Origin: Gordonia sp. ABSL11-1
GTDB taxonomy: Bacteria > Actinomycetota > Actinomycetes > Mycobacteriales > Mycobacteriaceae
Assembly: GCF_030315685.1 (NCBI RefSeq)
Contig: NZ_JASXSI010000011.1
Span: forward strand, 62,001 to 126,000
Direction: 5' to 3'
Length of the DNA: 64,000 bases
Below the pieces are notes generated by a model. It worked only from the letters and a program-made list of their open reading frames with translations. It was not told where the DNA came from and ran no database searches. Both the position numbers and the translations under genes were made by a program. This document shows, one piece after another, positions 8,419 to 16,873 of the stretch. Within the stretch, counting starts at the first letter, position 1. Each line of letters opens with the position of its first letter.

Positions 8419-9720
8419 GTGAGCATTGACGACACGGTGAACTCCCGGGTGCCCGACGATGCGGCCGCCCGTGACACCTCTGCCGACGGCGTCGAACCCA
8501 TCCTCGACGACATCTCGGCCGCTGCCGCCCCCGACACCGACCCGGTGAACCGGCGCGACCTGACGATCGTGCGCCGCATCGCGATCGCCGCGTGGGTGGG
8601 GTTCATGATCTACGAGATCGCGGTCAACGGCGTGGCCTTCGACCGCACGCAGCTGATCGTCCTGTTGTGCCTCGGCATGCTGGCCGCGACCATCGGCCGT
8701 CGGCGCGCGATCAGCGTGATCATCGACTGGCTGCCGTTCGCGCTCATCCTGATCCTCTACGACTGGACCCGCGACGTCGCGCGCATCGTGGACATGCCGA
8801 CGCAGTGGCATCTGGCCGCCGACGTCGATCACTGGCTGTTCGGCGTCAACCCGACGGTGTGGCTGCAGGAACACCTCAAGCAGGCGTCCCCGCCCTGGTG
8901 GGAGGTCGTCACCAGCGTCGTCTACATGTCGTACTTCATCGTGCCGTACGCGGTCGCCGCGGTGCTGTGGCTCAAGGATCGTTCGGCATGGCGACGGTAT
9001 GCGGCGTGCTTCGTCGCGACTACCTTCCTCGCGCTCGTCGGCTACACCCTGGTGCCTGCCGCACCGCCGTGGGCGGCCGCGCGCTGTACCGCGGAACAAC
9101 TCGTCGACCATCCCCGCGAACCGCACTGCATGGCCACGGAGGGGGCCGTCGCGAACGGCGGGATCCTCGGCGAGGTCACGCCGACCAACCCGGACGCGCA
9201 GCCGTATGTGGAGCGGATCTCCGCGCGCGGCTGGAACTTCCTCAACATCCACGCGGCGTCGACACTCGTGGAGGTCGGGCAGGGCAAGGCCAATCTGGTG
9301 GCGGCGATCCCGTCCCTGCACGCGGGCCTGACGATGTTGCTGGCCCTGTTCATGTGGCCGCGGGTGAAGGCGTTGGGGAAGACACTGTTCATGGGGTACG
9401 CGCTCGCGATGGCGTTCACCCTCGTCTACACGGCCGAACACTATGTCTTCGACATCATCCTCGGCTGGGGGCTCGCGGCCTTCGTCATCCTGGTCGCGAG
9501 CATCGTCGACAAGCGCTGGTTGACACCACGTGCGGAACGGCGGCGCGCACAGAGGGAGATCACGCAGAGGGAAGGCGCGCAGAGGGAAGGCGCGCAGAGG
9601 GAAGGCGCGCAGAGGGAAGGCGCGCAGAGGGAAGGCGCGCAGAGGGAAAGCGCGCAGAGGGAAGGCGCCGGACGCGAAGCGCCCGAACCGGACACGGAAG
9701 TGCCCGCACCCGGTCGGTAG
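8419..9720 (+). CDS. PAP2-superfamily membrane phosphatase/transferase
   Basis: A ~433-residue membrane protein of the PAP2/inositol-phosphoryl-transferase type. After a charged, probably cytoplasmic N-terminus (~50 residues) come about six membrane segments. PAP2 catalytic motifs are SLHAGL (His) and YTAEHYVFDIILGW (second His plus Asp); the first motif is weaker, around MPTQWHLAADVDHWLFG. This arrangement resembles actinobacterial proteins related to inositol phosphorylceramide synthase. The likely substrate is an envelope phospholipid, but that is inference. GTG at 8419 is chosen because AGGAA lies six bases upstream. The C-terminus is a low-complexity QREGA repeat tail. Confidence 0.85.
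   Translation: MSIDDTVNSRVPDDAAARDTSADGVEPILDDISAAAAPDTDPVNRRDLTIVRRIAIAAWVGFMIYEIAVNGVAFDRTQLIVLLCLGMLAATIGRRRAISVIIDWLPFALILILYDWTRDVARIVDMPTQWHLAADVDHWLFGVNPTVWLQEHLKQASPPWWEVVTSVVYMSYFIVPYAVAAVLWLKDRSAWRRYAACFVATTFLALVGYTLVPAAPPWAAARCTAEQLVDHPREPHCMATEGAVANGGILGEVTPTNPDAQPYVERISARGWNFLNIHAASTLVEVGQGKANLVAAIPSLHAGLTMLLALFMWPRVKALGKTLFMGYALAMAFTLVYTAEHYVFDIILGWGLAAFVILVASIVDKRWLTPRAERRRAQREITQREGAQREGAQREGAQREGAQREGAQRESAQREGAGREAPEPDTEVPAPGR
9564..9668 (+). repeat. seven tandem 15-bp units coding QREGA
   Basis: Seven head-to-tail copies of GCAGAGGGAAGGCGC, with one A for G change in the sixth copy (QRESA). They encode a hydrophilic, charged C-terminal tail after the last membrane helix of the PAP2 protein. 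The near-identity of the units points to recent slippage expansion. Confidence 0.9.
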
Positions 9721-9730
9721 TCTCGTCGTC

Positions 9731-10153
9731 ATGTCCTCGTCCCGTGTGCGCCCGCTGATGCGTGGCGTCGCGGGCGCCGGACTCATCATGGCGCTCGCCA
9801 TGGCGATCCTCGTGATGCACTCGGTGATCGCACACTGCGCCACCGGGCACGAGGCGACCGGTCAGGAGATCGGCGGGTCGCACGGCCAGTCGACGATGCA
9901 CTCCGCCCACCAGTCCCTCGACGATCGCGACACGATCGGCGGCGCCGGCGACTGCGACCCACACGACCACGCGTGCGTCTTCATCCGGGCCGGCGAGCCC
10001 GCCGTCGTCATCCTCGGCATCCTGGTTCTGGCCTGGGGATTTCCCATCCCGCCGCTGCTGCGGTCGATCCGTGTCCTGCGCACACTGCGGGCCGGCCGTC
10101 CACCACCGTGGGCGATGCCGACCCATCTGCAACTCCAGGTGATCCGCTGCTGA
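9731..10153 (+). CDS. His-rich membrane protein, DUF6153-like
   Basis: A 140-residue protein with a membrane segment at residues ~12-32 (GVAGAGLIMALAMAILVMHS) and a second at ~90-112. The loop between them holds about nine histidines and three cysteines (HCATGHE, GSHGQSTMHSAHQS, CDPHDHACVF). That composition suggests metal binding. The layout resembles DUF6153 proteins found beside DUF305 genes in actinobacteria, and here a DUF305 gene follows 131 bases downstream. A copper-handling role is inferred from context, not shown. ATG start 11 bases after the PAP2 stop. Confidence 0.65.
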   Translation: MSSSRVRPLMRGVAGAGLIMALAMAILVMHSVIAHCATGHEATGQEIGGSHGQSTMHSAHQSLDDRDTIGGAGDCDPHDHACVFIRAGEPAVVILGILVLAWGFPIPPLLRSIRVLRTLRAGRPPPWAMPTHLQLQVIRC

Positions 10154-10284
10154 TGGACGTCTACCGGACCCACGTGCCCTGAGCGCACGGTCGGTGCCCG
10201 GCCGACGCCATACCCGCCTGCCACACCGGCAGAGCGGTTCTGCAGCACTGCGTTCTCGAGCAGTGCCTTCCCGAAGGATCACTT

Positions 10285-10917
10285 GTGAAGAATCGACAGA
10301 AGTTCTTGTACGCCACCATCTCCGCGTCGACGGCTGCGGCTCTGTTCGCCGGGTGCTCGACCTCCGACGACGAGCCGACGACACCGTCGGCTTCGATGGA
10401 GCACGGCGGCGCGCATTCGGCCGCCCCGACATCGTCATCGGAGTCGGCGACCCACAACGCCGCCGACGTCACCTTCAACCAGATGATGATCCCGCATCAT
10501 GAGCAGGCGGTCGAGATGGCCGGTCTCGTCCGAGGACGCAGCACCGACCCCGCGCTGCTCGAGCTCGCGACCCGGATCGCGGACGCCCAGCAACCCGAGA
10601 TCGACGAGATGACCGCTCGTCTGTCCGGGTGGGGGATCGACGCCGCCGGCGGTGGTCACGCCGCCGGCGGTCATGAGGGACATGACATGTCGGGCATGAT
10701 GAGCGAATCGGACATGTCCGCATTGACGGCCGCGCGAGGTGCGGAGTTCGATCGACTGTGGCTCGAGGGGATGATCCGCCATCACCAGGGTGCGGTCGAG
10801 ATGGCCGACGACGAACTCGCCTCCGGGATCGACGGGCCGTCACGCGCCCTGGCGGAACAGGTGAGAAAGGCCCAGCAGGCCGAGATCGACGAGATGAGAA
10901 GGATGCTCGGACAGTGA
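10285..10917 (+). CDS. DUF305 lipoprotein (ferritin-like, copper-associated family)
   Basis: A 210-residue secreted protein. The signal peptide ends in a lipobox-like LFAGC (Cys ~23). Two four-helix-bundle halves each carry the DUF305 signature: FNQMMIPHHEQAVEMA at ~65 and WLEGMIRHHQGAVEMA at ~155. A Gly/His/Met-rich linker (GGGHAAGGHEGHDMSGMM) lies between them. DUF305 proteins are often next to copper-resistance genes; the Met/His motifs fit metal binding. The GTG start has GAAGGA six bases upstream. An inverted repeat CACTGC-N8-GCAGTG lies just upstream (10246-10265). Probably functions with the preceding His-rich membrane protein. Confidence 0.88.
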   Translation: MKNRQKFLYATISASTAAALFAGCSTSDDEPTTPSASMEHGGAHSAAPTSSSESATHNAADVTFNQMMIPHHEQAVEMAGLVRGRSTDPALLELATRIADAQQPEIDEMTARLSGWGIDAAGGGHAAGGHEGHDMSGMMSESDMSALTAARGAEFDRLWLEGMIRHHQGAVEMADDELASGIDGPSRALAEQVRKAQQAEIDEMRRMLGQ

Positions 10918-10936
10918 TCGTCCCACGATGATCAGA

Positions 10937-10975
10937 ACGGGCCGGGCGCACCCTGTCGGGGTTCGCCCGGCCCGT
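10937..10975. terminator. 12-bp stem hairpin between convergent genes
   Basis: ACGGGCCGGGCG (10937-10948) pairs perfectly with 10964-10975 across a 15-base loop. It lies 20 bases after the DUF305 stop and ~54 bases beyond the end of the opposing gene. No long U-run follows. Confidence 0.6.
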
Positions 10976-11028
10976 GCCGGTCGTTCGTGGCGTCCATCGG
11001 AGTTCCCGGCGTCCTCTCTCCGGGGCCT

Positions 11029-12102
11029 CTACTCGGGTCGACGCAGCGGCAGGCGCATCAGGTAGACCTGATAGCCGGTGTAGATCGAGTAGGTGAAGTA
11101 GACGTTGTTGCCCTTCGACCAGGGGTGGATGAAGGGCGCGTAGCCCGAGTAGGGGTTGTTCGCCGGGACGACGACCTCACCGGAAGTCCATGGACCCCAC
11201 GGATTGTCGGCGGTCCGCAGCACCACGCCCGAATCCTTGGTGCCGAGGGAGATGTACTTGCCGAGGTAGTCGTTCCACGCGACCGACAGCTCGCCGGTCG
11301 GCGAGCCCATCACCGGGGTGGCCGAGTCCGGATTGTTGCGCACCCACCGTCCGTAGGAGAAGTACTCGTACTTGCCGAGATGCTCGATGTCCCTCTCGTC
11401 GACACGGGCGAGATAGACAGCACCCCAACGGCCGTCGGACGTTCCGTAGGTGTAGACGGTGTGCCCGACCTTCAGGTAGGCGGCCATCTGGAACTTCGCG
11501 TTGCCGCCGCCGTTGGGCCGGAAGGCGTTGACGGCCCGCCAGTTCTGCCCGTTGTCGGTCGACGCGGCGAGACCGGACCAGTTCGTGTACCAGACACCGG
11601 GCTGTCCCCAGTGTTTCACCGACATCACGTTCATGTACTGCTTGCCATTCGCCGCGACCCCGGCGGTCGGGATGATGGTGATCTCGCGACGCAGGTTCGG
11701 CTTCAGCAGCCGCTTGGCGTGCCCGGGCGGGCCCGCGTGCCCGGTGAACGTCATGCCGTCGGCGAGGTTGCGGTCGCGGCTGCGCAGCAGCACGTTGGAA
11801 CGCCAGTACCAGAGTTCGCCGTAGAGCAGGGACCAGCCGTTGAACGACTGGGTGTCGCCGAAGGCGGCCATGATCTCGCCGTGCCCGTTGTCCCACAGGA
11901 CGCCGAGGTCGGTGCCGACGATGTTGTATCGGCCGATGGTGTCGTTGATCGACCCCGGTCCGGTCAGGCGCGCGACGATGGTGCCGTTTCCGGCCGCCAC
12001 GGGTGCCGCGTCGGCCGTCGGGGTTGCCAGTCCAGCGGTGAGGGCGGTGGCGAGCGCGGTGACCGCCATCGCCATACCCCACCGTCGGTTGCGCCGCGTC
12101 AT
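11029..12102 (-). CDS. secreted DUF4185 domain protein
   Basis: A 357-residue exported protein with a Sec-type signal peptide (RRNRRWGMAMAVTALATAL, cleavage probably after ADA at ~residue 32). The mature part is a beta-propeller-like DUF4185 domain, seen in repeats such as ELWYWRSNVLLRS, WYTNWSGLAASTDNGQNW and YLARVDERDIEHLGKYEYFSYGRW. The GDTQSF segment near residue 83 is typical. DUF4185 resembles glycosidase-type folds, but no function is established. ATG start with tandem Arg after Met. No operon partner is evident: the thioesterase-like gene upstream on the same strand is 103 bases away. Confidence 0.85.
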   Translation of the reverse strand: MTRRNRRWGMAMAVTALATALTAGLATPTADAAPVAAGNGTIVARLTGPGSINDTIGRYNIVGTDLGVLWDNGHGEIMAAFGDTQSFNGWSLLYGELWYWRSNVLLRSRDRNLADGMTFTGHAGPPGHAKRLLKPNLRREITIIPTAGVAANGKQYMNVMSVKHWGQPGVWYTNWSGLAASTDNGQNWRAVNAFRPNGGGNAKFQMAAYLKVGHTVYTYGTSDGRWGAVYLARVDERDIEHLGKYEYFSYGRWVRNNPDSATPVMGSPTGELSVAWNDYLGKYISLGTKDSGVVLRTADNPWGPWTSGEVVVPANNPYSGYAPFIHPWSKGNNVYFTYSIYTGYQVYLMRLPLRRPE

Positions 12103-12205
12103 GCGCGTGACCCTATCAAGACCCCACGGTGATTGGTGCGTGACGTGAGACGATCGTTCAGGTTCGCGAGTCCCGTCCTGCGCGGCGCTTCCCCAGGTCG
12201 CTCCC

Positions 12206-13054
12206 TCATGCCTCGGTGTATCGGCCTCCGGTGTCGACCGCAGTGAAGTCGATCGTGGCCGCAGCGTTGTTCACCCCGGTCACCATGCCCACGCCGAACT
12301 GTCCGTCCAGGTCGTACAGGTTGGTCGTGCTCGTCGAGATGCCGTCGACCTCGACGTGGGCGGCCGCCTCGACACCGATCCGTGACCCGACCGGCAGACG
12401 CGACAGCGCGACCGTGAGATCGCAGTTGATGAACGCGATCCCGGCGCTGCCCCAGTTGCACACCAGGCTCGTCGACTCCCCGCTGATGGCGGCCCGTTCG
12501 AACGGCGACGGTTCCTCTCCGGCGACCGTCGACACCGCGCGCGTCCACAGCCACTTGCGCCGGCCGTCCTGATGGGAGCCCATGTCCTGACTCCAGGTGA
12601 TCTCGCCGTCCGGGCCGGCCGCGCCGTACCACGGGTAGTGGTCGTCGGGATCGGAGTCCGGTGGGCGGAACCGGATCGACTCGGCGGGGCGCGACCATCG
12701 CTCACCCGGTGGGTTGTCGCTCTCCTTCACGAACACGGTGGTGCTGCGGGCGACCGTGACCGGAGCCGAATCGTCGTCTGATTGGAGGACATCCACCTCA
12801 ACGACCTTGATGCGGCCGCCGTCGCGGATCAGGCGCGCCCGCGTGCTCGTCGGGGCGTCTCGGGCGACCTTGAACAGGTCGATCGTGAAGCGGGCGGGCC
12901 GGAAACCGGTCGCGCTGAACTCCTCCTCGGCGGCCCGGGCGGCGACGGCGCAGACAGCCGGTCCGTTCAGCGTTCCCGGGGCCCAGAGACTGGCCGCGAA
13001 CCGCGTCGGGATCAGGCGGTCGTCGTCCCGCGAGAAAAAGGCGATCGACGACAT
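12206..13054 (-). CDS. thioesterase-superfamily (acyl-CoA thioesterase-like) protein
   Basis: A 282-residue protein resembling the double hot-dog acyl-CoA thioesterase-like proteins of actinobacteria (4HBT_3 type). The first hot-dog covers residues ~15-120 (WAPGTLNGPAVCAVAARA, then the FRPARFTIDLFKVARDAPT segment). The second covers ~165-282, with RAAISGESTSLVCNWGSAG and AFINCDLTVALSRLPVGSRIG. No catalytic residue can be assigned with certainty. The start is put at 13054 because GAGGGGG lies six bases upstream and the protein then begins MSSIAFFSR; an ATG 33 bases further up has no ribosome site. Divergent from the HdeD gene with 31 bases between starts. Confidence 0.75.
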   Translation of the reverse strand: MSSIAFFSRDDDRLIPTRFAASLWAPGTLNGPAVCAVAARAAEEEFSATGFRPARFTIDLFKVARDAPTSTRARLIRDGGRIKVVEVDVLQSDDDSAPVTVARSTTVFVKESDNPPGERWSRPAESIRFRPPDSDPDDHYPWYGAAGPDGEITWSQDMGSHQDGRRKWLWTRAVSTVAGEEPSPFERAAISGESTSLVCNWGSAGIAFINCDLTVALSRLPVGSRIGVEAAAHVEVDGISTSTTNLYDLDGQFGVGMVTGVNNAAATIDFTAVDTGGRYTEA

Positions 13055-13085
13055 GTGTCCCCCTCGGTCGTAATAACCTTCGTCC

Positions 13086-13652
13086 ATGACAATTGCAGAT
13101 TACGCACGCCAGATTCCCGACGAACTGGTGGCCGCGGTCCGTTCGATGATGATCGTGACCTCCATCGTCGGAATCGTCCTGGGCATCATCGCGCTCGTGT
13201 GGCCGGCCGCGACCCTGTTCGTGATCGGCGTCCTCTTCGGCATCTCGCTGATCGTCGCGGGATTGTTCCGTCTCTACACGTCCTTCGCGTCGTCGCTGCT
13301 GTCCGGCGGCTGGCGGTTCGTGCTCGGACTCATCGGCGCCCTCATCCTGATCGCCGGGATCATCGCCCTCTTCAATCCGGAGGAGTCGCTGCTCTTCCTG
13401 GCCATCTTCATCGGCGTCGGCTGGATCTTCCAGGGCGTCGCCGACCTGTCGCATGCGGTCGCGGGTTCGCTGCACACGCCGCGGTGGCTGCTGGTGCTGT
13501 CCGGGGTCGTGGCGATCGTCGCCGGCATCGTCATGCTCTTCATCCCCGGCCTCGCGCTCGCGACATTCCTGTGGGTCGCGGCGATCATGCTGATCGTGGT
13601 CAGCGTCGTCACGCTGTTCACATTGCCGAAGAAGGTCGACCAGCCGGTCTGA
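13086..13652 (+). CDS. HdeD/DUF308 family membrane protein
   Basis: A 188-residue integral membrane protein with six hydrophobic segments arranged as three helix pairs, the DUF308/HdeD pattern. The repeated motif appears as GIVLGIIALVWPAATLFVIGVLFGISLIVAGLFRL and again as GVVAIVAGIVMLFIPGLALATFLWVAAIMLIVV. HdeD-type proteins are linked to acid or stress responses in enterobacteria; the role in actinobacteria is not established. ATG start in a short divergent promoter region shared with the thioesterase-like gene. Converges on a TPR-like gene 14 bases beyond its stop. Confidence 0.85.
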   Translation: MTIADYARQIPDELVAAVRSMMIVTSIVGIVLGIIALVWPAATLFVIGVLFGISLIVAGLFRLYTSFASSLLSGGWRFVLGLIGALILIAGIIALFNPEESLLFLAIFIGVGWIFQGVADLSHAVAGSLHTPRWLLVLSGVVAIVAGIVMLFIPGLALATFLWVAAIMLIVVSVVTLFTLPKKVDQPV

Positions 13653-13666
13653 GGCGCCGACGCCGA

Positions 13667-14245
13667 TCAGGCGATCGCGAGACCGTCGAACGTCACCGAG
13701 GCCCGTGCGGTGTCGGTGTCGTCGGCGATCACGTCGATGAGGGCGTTGATCGTCACGAGCACGTCTTGGCCGTGCAGGAGCCGCGCACGATCGATGGGCC
13801 CGGGGTCACCGTCGATCATCGTGCGCGGGTCGGCTTCCGCGCGGTGGGCGACGGCCGCGGCGAGCAGGCGGCGCGCCTGCTGCTGATCGTCGTCCCACAG
13901 TGCATCCGCGGTGGTCAGGTAGAGCCGGACCGCCGGCGGATAGTCGTGCAGATGCACCAGGGCCCACGCCCAGTGTTTGGCGACGTCGACGGTGTCGGAC
14001 TGCGCCGGACCGTGGGTTCGCAGGTACTTTCCGTGCAGTTCGCGGCACAGCGGCGTCGAATCCGCCCATAACTCGAGGTGGGACATGCATCGCACGCAGT
14101 CGTGCAGATTCGACAGGTACATCAGCGAGTACGGTCCCTCGCGGCGCGACCGGATCTCACGGAGGACGGAGAACTCGGCGAGGGCGTGCGAGAACTCACC
14201 GGCCGACAGGTACGTCTGCGCCTCCTCCTGCATCTCGTCGAGCAT
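13667..14245 (-). CDS. hypothetical protein with TPR-like helices
   Basis: A 192-residue, mostly helical, acidic protein beginning MLDEMQEEAQTYLSAGEF. Segments such as EFSHALAEFSVLREIRSRREG and AKHWAWALVHLHDYPPAVRLYLTTADAL look like tetratricopeptide helices, so a protein-protein contact role is possible. No enzyme motif or signal sequence is present. I do not recognise a named family. Codon use matches its neighbours, and it is closely packed against the convergent HdeD gene, which supports a real gene. Confidence 0.65.
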   Translation of the reverse strand: MLDEMQEEAQTYLSAGEFSHALAEFSVLREIRSRREGPYSLMYLSNLHDCVRCMSHLELWADSTPLCRELHGKYLRTHGPAQSDTVDVAKHWAWALVHLHDYPPAVRLYLTTADALWDDDQQQARRLLAAAVAHRAEADPRTMIDGDPGPIDRARLLHGQDVLVTINALIDVIADDTDTARASVTFDGLAIA

Positions 14246-14293
14246 GACCTGATTGTCGTCGACTCCGGCGTCGAGCGGGTGATTTCCTCGGAA

Positions 14294-14335
14294 ACGACTC
14301 GGCCGCCACCCCTTTCGAGGTGGCGGCCGAGTCGT
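14294..14335 (-). terminator. 17-bp perfect-stem hairpin terminator
   Basis: ACGACTCGGCCGCCACC (14294-14310) pairs perfectly with 14319-14335 around an 8-base loop. It lies 42 bases past the stop of the proline-rich membrane gene on the minus strand, and read that way is followed by TTTC and an AAA tract. Probable terminator of that gene. Confidence 0.8.
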
Positions 14336-14376
14336 GTCAGCGGATCAGTACTGCGGCAGCGCCGGAGCGCTGGACC

Positions 14377-15465
14377 TCAGTACTGGGGGTTCGGCGGATA
14401 CGGCGGCGGTGCGACGCCACCGGGTGCGCCGATCGGTGCGATCAGCCCACCGGTGAAGTACCGGTAGGCGTAGTTCGTCGCGATCATCGTGACCGGCAGG
14501 GTGACCAGCAGGCCGACGAGGCACAGGATCGCGCCGACGATGTTGAGGCCGATGACCGCTAGCGCCAACAGGAACAGCGGTCCGGCGTTCTTGCTGATCA
14601 CCGAGAAGCTGGCCTTGATGCCGGCGATCGGGTCGAGGTCCCGGTCGACGACGAAGGTCAGCGACCAGTACGCGAGAAACGCGAAGACGATGCCCGGGAT
14701 GATCAGCAGGATCAGACCGATCGCGGTGCCGAGACCGACCAGAAATGCGGTGATGATGACGGCACCGATGTTGACCTCGAAGAACCGGCCGATCGACGGC
14801 TTGGCGCCGCTGGTCTCGTCCAGTGCGCCACGTGCGTACGCCCCCTGGAAGATGTAGCCGACGATGGTCGAGATGATGCCGAACAGTGCGCTGATCCAGA
14901 AGATCCGGCCGTAGTCCGACGAGACGTTGTTCAGCCAGCCGATCAGGCCGGAGACGACGAGGGAGATCAGGATGATGACGATCCAGGAGACGGCGTTCTC
15001 CTTGTAGCGGTTCCAGCCGTAGCTGATGGCCTCGCCGATGGAGAACTGTGCGGGAGGCGGCGCGCCGAATGCCGCGGTGCCGTAGTTCCCGGGTGCACCC
15101 GGGGCGCCGGGAGAGCCGTAGCCACCTGCCGGTTGACCGTAGCCACCGGCCGGTTGGCCGTAACCACCTGCGGGCTGACCGTATCCGGGGTCACCGCCGG
15201 GCTGGCCGTAACCGGGTCCCGGCTGACCGGGCTGACCGTAGCCGCCACCGGGAGGCGGCGGGGGAGATCCGGGAGGGGGAGTACCGGGAGGAGGCGAGCC
15301 CGGGGGAGGGTAGGAACCCGGCGGGGGATAGCTGCCACCACCCTGTGGCGGAGTGGACTCCGGCGGCGGGTACGACCCCGGCGGCGGATAGGACGGCGGC
15401 GGGGTACCACCGGCGTTCGGATCGTCCGGCGTGCCGGGATTGTGAGGATCGGGCGGTGTGGTCAT
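14377..15465 (-). CDS. Pro/Gly-rich N-terminus membrane protein
   Basis: A 362-residue protein in two parts. Residues 1-~135 are a low-complexity tail rich in Pro, Gly, Tyr and Gln, with PPPGS-type units and several YGQPAGG repeats. Residues ~140-340 hold about five to six membrane helices (ISLVVSGLIGWL, IISTIVGYIFQGAYARGAL, VIITAFLVGLGTAIGLILLIIPGIVFAF, FLLALAVIGLNIVGAILCLVG). The GIVFAFLAYWSLTFVVDRDLDPIAGIKASFSVI segment resembles DUF975/GPDPase-membrane-domain proteins. The tail is probably cytoplasmic and may bind cell-wall or division partners, as in other actinobacterial proteins of this layout; that is inference. ATG start with GGGAG-like ribosome site. Confidence 0.75.
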   Translation of the reverse strand: MTTPPDPHNPGTPDDPNAGGTPPPSYPPPGSYPPPESTPPQGGGSYPPPGSYPPPGSPPPGTPPPGSPPPPPGGGYGQPGQPGPGYGQPGGDPGYGQPAGGYGQPAGGYGQPAGGYGSPGAPGAPGNYGTAAFGAPPPAQFSIGEAISYGWNRYKENAVSWIVIILISLVVSGLIGWLNNVSSDYGRIFWISALFGIISTIVGYIFQGAYARGALDETSGAKPSIGRFFEVNIGAVIITAFLVGLGTAIGLILLIIPGIVFAFLAYWSLTFVVDRDLDPIAGIKASFSVISKNAGPLFLLALAVIGLNIVGAILCLVGLLVTLPVTMIATNYAYRYFTGGLIAPIGAPGGVAPPPYPPNPQY

Positions 15466-15612
15466 GGCTGGGAGGATACGGCCACAGCGGGCAGGTCAAC
15501 AGTGTTTCTGTCGACGCGTCGTGTCAAAGAATGACGAAATCACCTCGGGGCGGTCATGTCGGGTGAGGCAGGTCACACCGTCGGGTGGATCCGCCTCGGC
15601 AGGACTGGCATC

Positions 15613-16143
15613 GTGAACATCGTGAGTGACGACATCGGCAGCATCTCCGAAGGCTCTGACGGCGAGTACAGTCTCGACGACGACGATCAGCTCCAACCCG
15701 AGGACACGCTCGACGATCGTGGTGTCGACGACGTGCTCGACGAGGGCTACTCTCCGCCGGACCACCGACCGAGCGGTGCGCAGCGCGGACTGACCGCCCA
15801 GGAGCAGCGCGAGGGCGAGACCCTCGATGAGCGTCTCTCCGAGGAGGAGCCCGACGTCGGCGCGTCCGATCCGCTCGACGACATCGACGCCGACAACCGA
15901 AAGGACTGGCGGTCACACGCATCCGACCGCGACGCCGACTACGACGACGCCGATCAGGCGGGCAACGGACGTGCCGGAAGGTTGATCGCCCCCGACGAGG
16001 GGACCGGCATCGACGACGAGCAGGAACAGGTCGCCACCGACGCCGGCATCGACGGCGCGGGCGCCTCCGCCGAAGAGGCCGCGGTGCACTACATCGACGT
16101 CGACGAGGTCGAGGAGTCCGAAGAGGCAGCCGAGAACGACTGA
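15613..16143 (+). CDS. DUF5709 family acidic protein
   Basis: A ~176-residue, strongly acidic and probably disordered cytoplasmic protein. The conserved core YSLDDDDQLQPEDTLDDRGVDDVLDEGYSPPD is the hallmark of actinobacterial DUF5709; a second conserved part reads AEEAAVHYIDVDE near the end. No function is known. GTG at 15613 is taken because AGGA lies eight bases upstream; GTG at 15622 (VSDDIGS) is an alternative. It stops two bases from the convergent Clp-N gene. Confidence 0.82.
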   Translation: MNIVSDDIGSISEGSDGEYSLDDDDQLQPEDTLDDRGVDDVLDEGYSPPDHRPSGAQRGLTAQEQREGETLDERLSEEEPDVGASDPLDDIDADNRKDWRSHASDRDADYDDADQAGNGRAGRLIAPDEGTGIDDEQEQVATDAGIDGAGASAEEAAVHYIDVDEVEESEEAAEND

Positions 16144-16144
16144 A

Positions 16145-16873
16145 TCACCTCTGCGTGAACTGATCGAGGGTCTCGAGGATGAATGTCCGTGCCGCATCGG
16201 CACGGACACCGAGGGATTCCAGTACCGCCGCGAGTGCGGGATCGGCGAACAGCGCCAGCAGAAGGTGTTCGGTGCCCACGTAGTTGTGGCCCATGTCGAC
16301 AGCGGTGGTCACGGTCTTCTCGAGTACGGACTTCGACCGGTCATCGAAGGGCACCAGCGACTTTCGGCTTCCGGTCTCCTCGGGGTCGCCGGCCGGCACG
16401 GTGCAGGCCTCCGCCAGCACGGCCAGCTCGACGCCCTGGGCTCGCAGCGTGAGGTCCGCGACCGATTCGGGCGCGACGGACAGGCCCCGGGCGAGATGTT
16501 CCGGTGTGACCGACGCGGCATGCTCGGCGATCGCCAGATTGTTGGCTTCCGCGACGACGTTGCGGGCCCGAGGTGTGAAGCGCCCGAACGGATTCGACTC
16601 GTCCGCGAGCGACGTATCGGGAGTCGGCGTCACGAAGCGCTTCTGCGCGGCCTGCTTGCTGACGCCCATGCTGGTGCCGATCTCGGTCCAGGAGGCGCCC
16701 GCGCGACGAGCCTGATCGACGAAATGGCCGATGAGGTGATCGGCGATCTCGCCGAGATGCTGACCGGCGACCACGGCGTCGGAGAGCTGTTCGAGCGGGT
16801 CGTCGTGCACCTTGCGGATGGCGGCGATCAGGTCGTCGAGACGGATGTTCTCCATGATGACGGGTTTCGGCAT
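16145..16873 (-). CDS. Clp N-terminal domain protein with HTH, likely self-regulating
   Basis: A 242-residue protein with no AAA+ domain. Residues ~40-80 contain a helix-turn-helix (ASWTEIGTSMGVSKQAAQKRF). Residues ~95-240 are two Clp-N repeats: FTPRARNVVAEANNLAIAEHAASVTPEHLARGL and the FDDRSKSVLEKTV...YVGTEHLLLALFADP segment. Clp-N normally binds adaptor or substrate proteins at ClpC. A DNA-binding protein with this module could therefore couple proteolysis to transcription. ATG 16873 is the start because a full -35/-10 promoter ends six bases before it (leaderless). Paired GCGTCAACC operators overlap the promoter, suggesting autoregulation. Its target genes elsewhere are unknown. Confidence 0.82.
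   Translation of the reverse strand: MPKPVIMENIRLDDLIAAIRKVHDDPLEQLSDAVVAGQHLGEIADHLIGHFVDQARRAGASWTEIGTSMGVSKQAAQKRFVTPTPDTSLADESNPFGRFTPRARNVVAEANNLAIAEHAASVTPEHLARGLSVAPESVADLTLRAQGVELAVLAEACTVPAGDPEETGSRKSLVPFDDRSKSVLEKTVTTAVDMGHNYVGTEHLLLALFADPALAAVLESLGVRADAARTFILETLDQFTQR

Noticed and set aside
9564..9668. CRISPR-like array
   Set aside because: The units are contiguous, 15 bp and coding, with no spacers and no cas genes; the same holds for the arrays at 17723, 22921, 34425 and 37686.
10246..10265. CACTGC-N8-GCAGTG hairpin as a copper operator before the DUF305 gene
   Set aside because: Six-base arms are short and do not match a known copper-regulator consensus, so it is mentioned only in passing.
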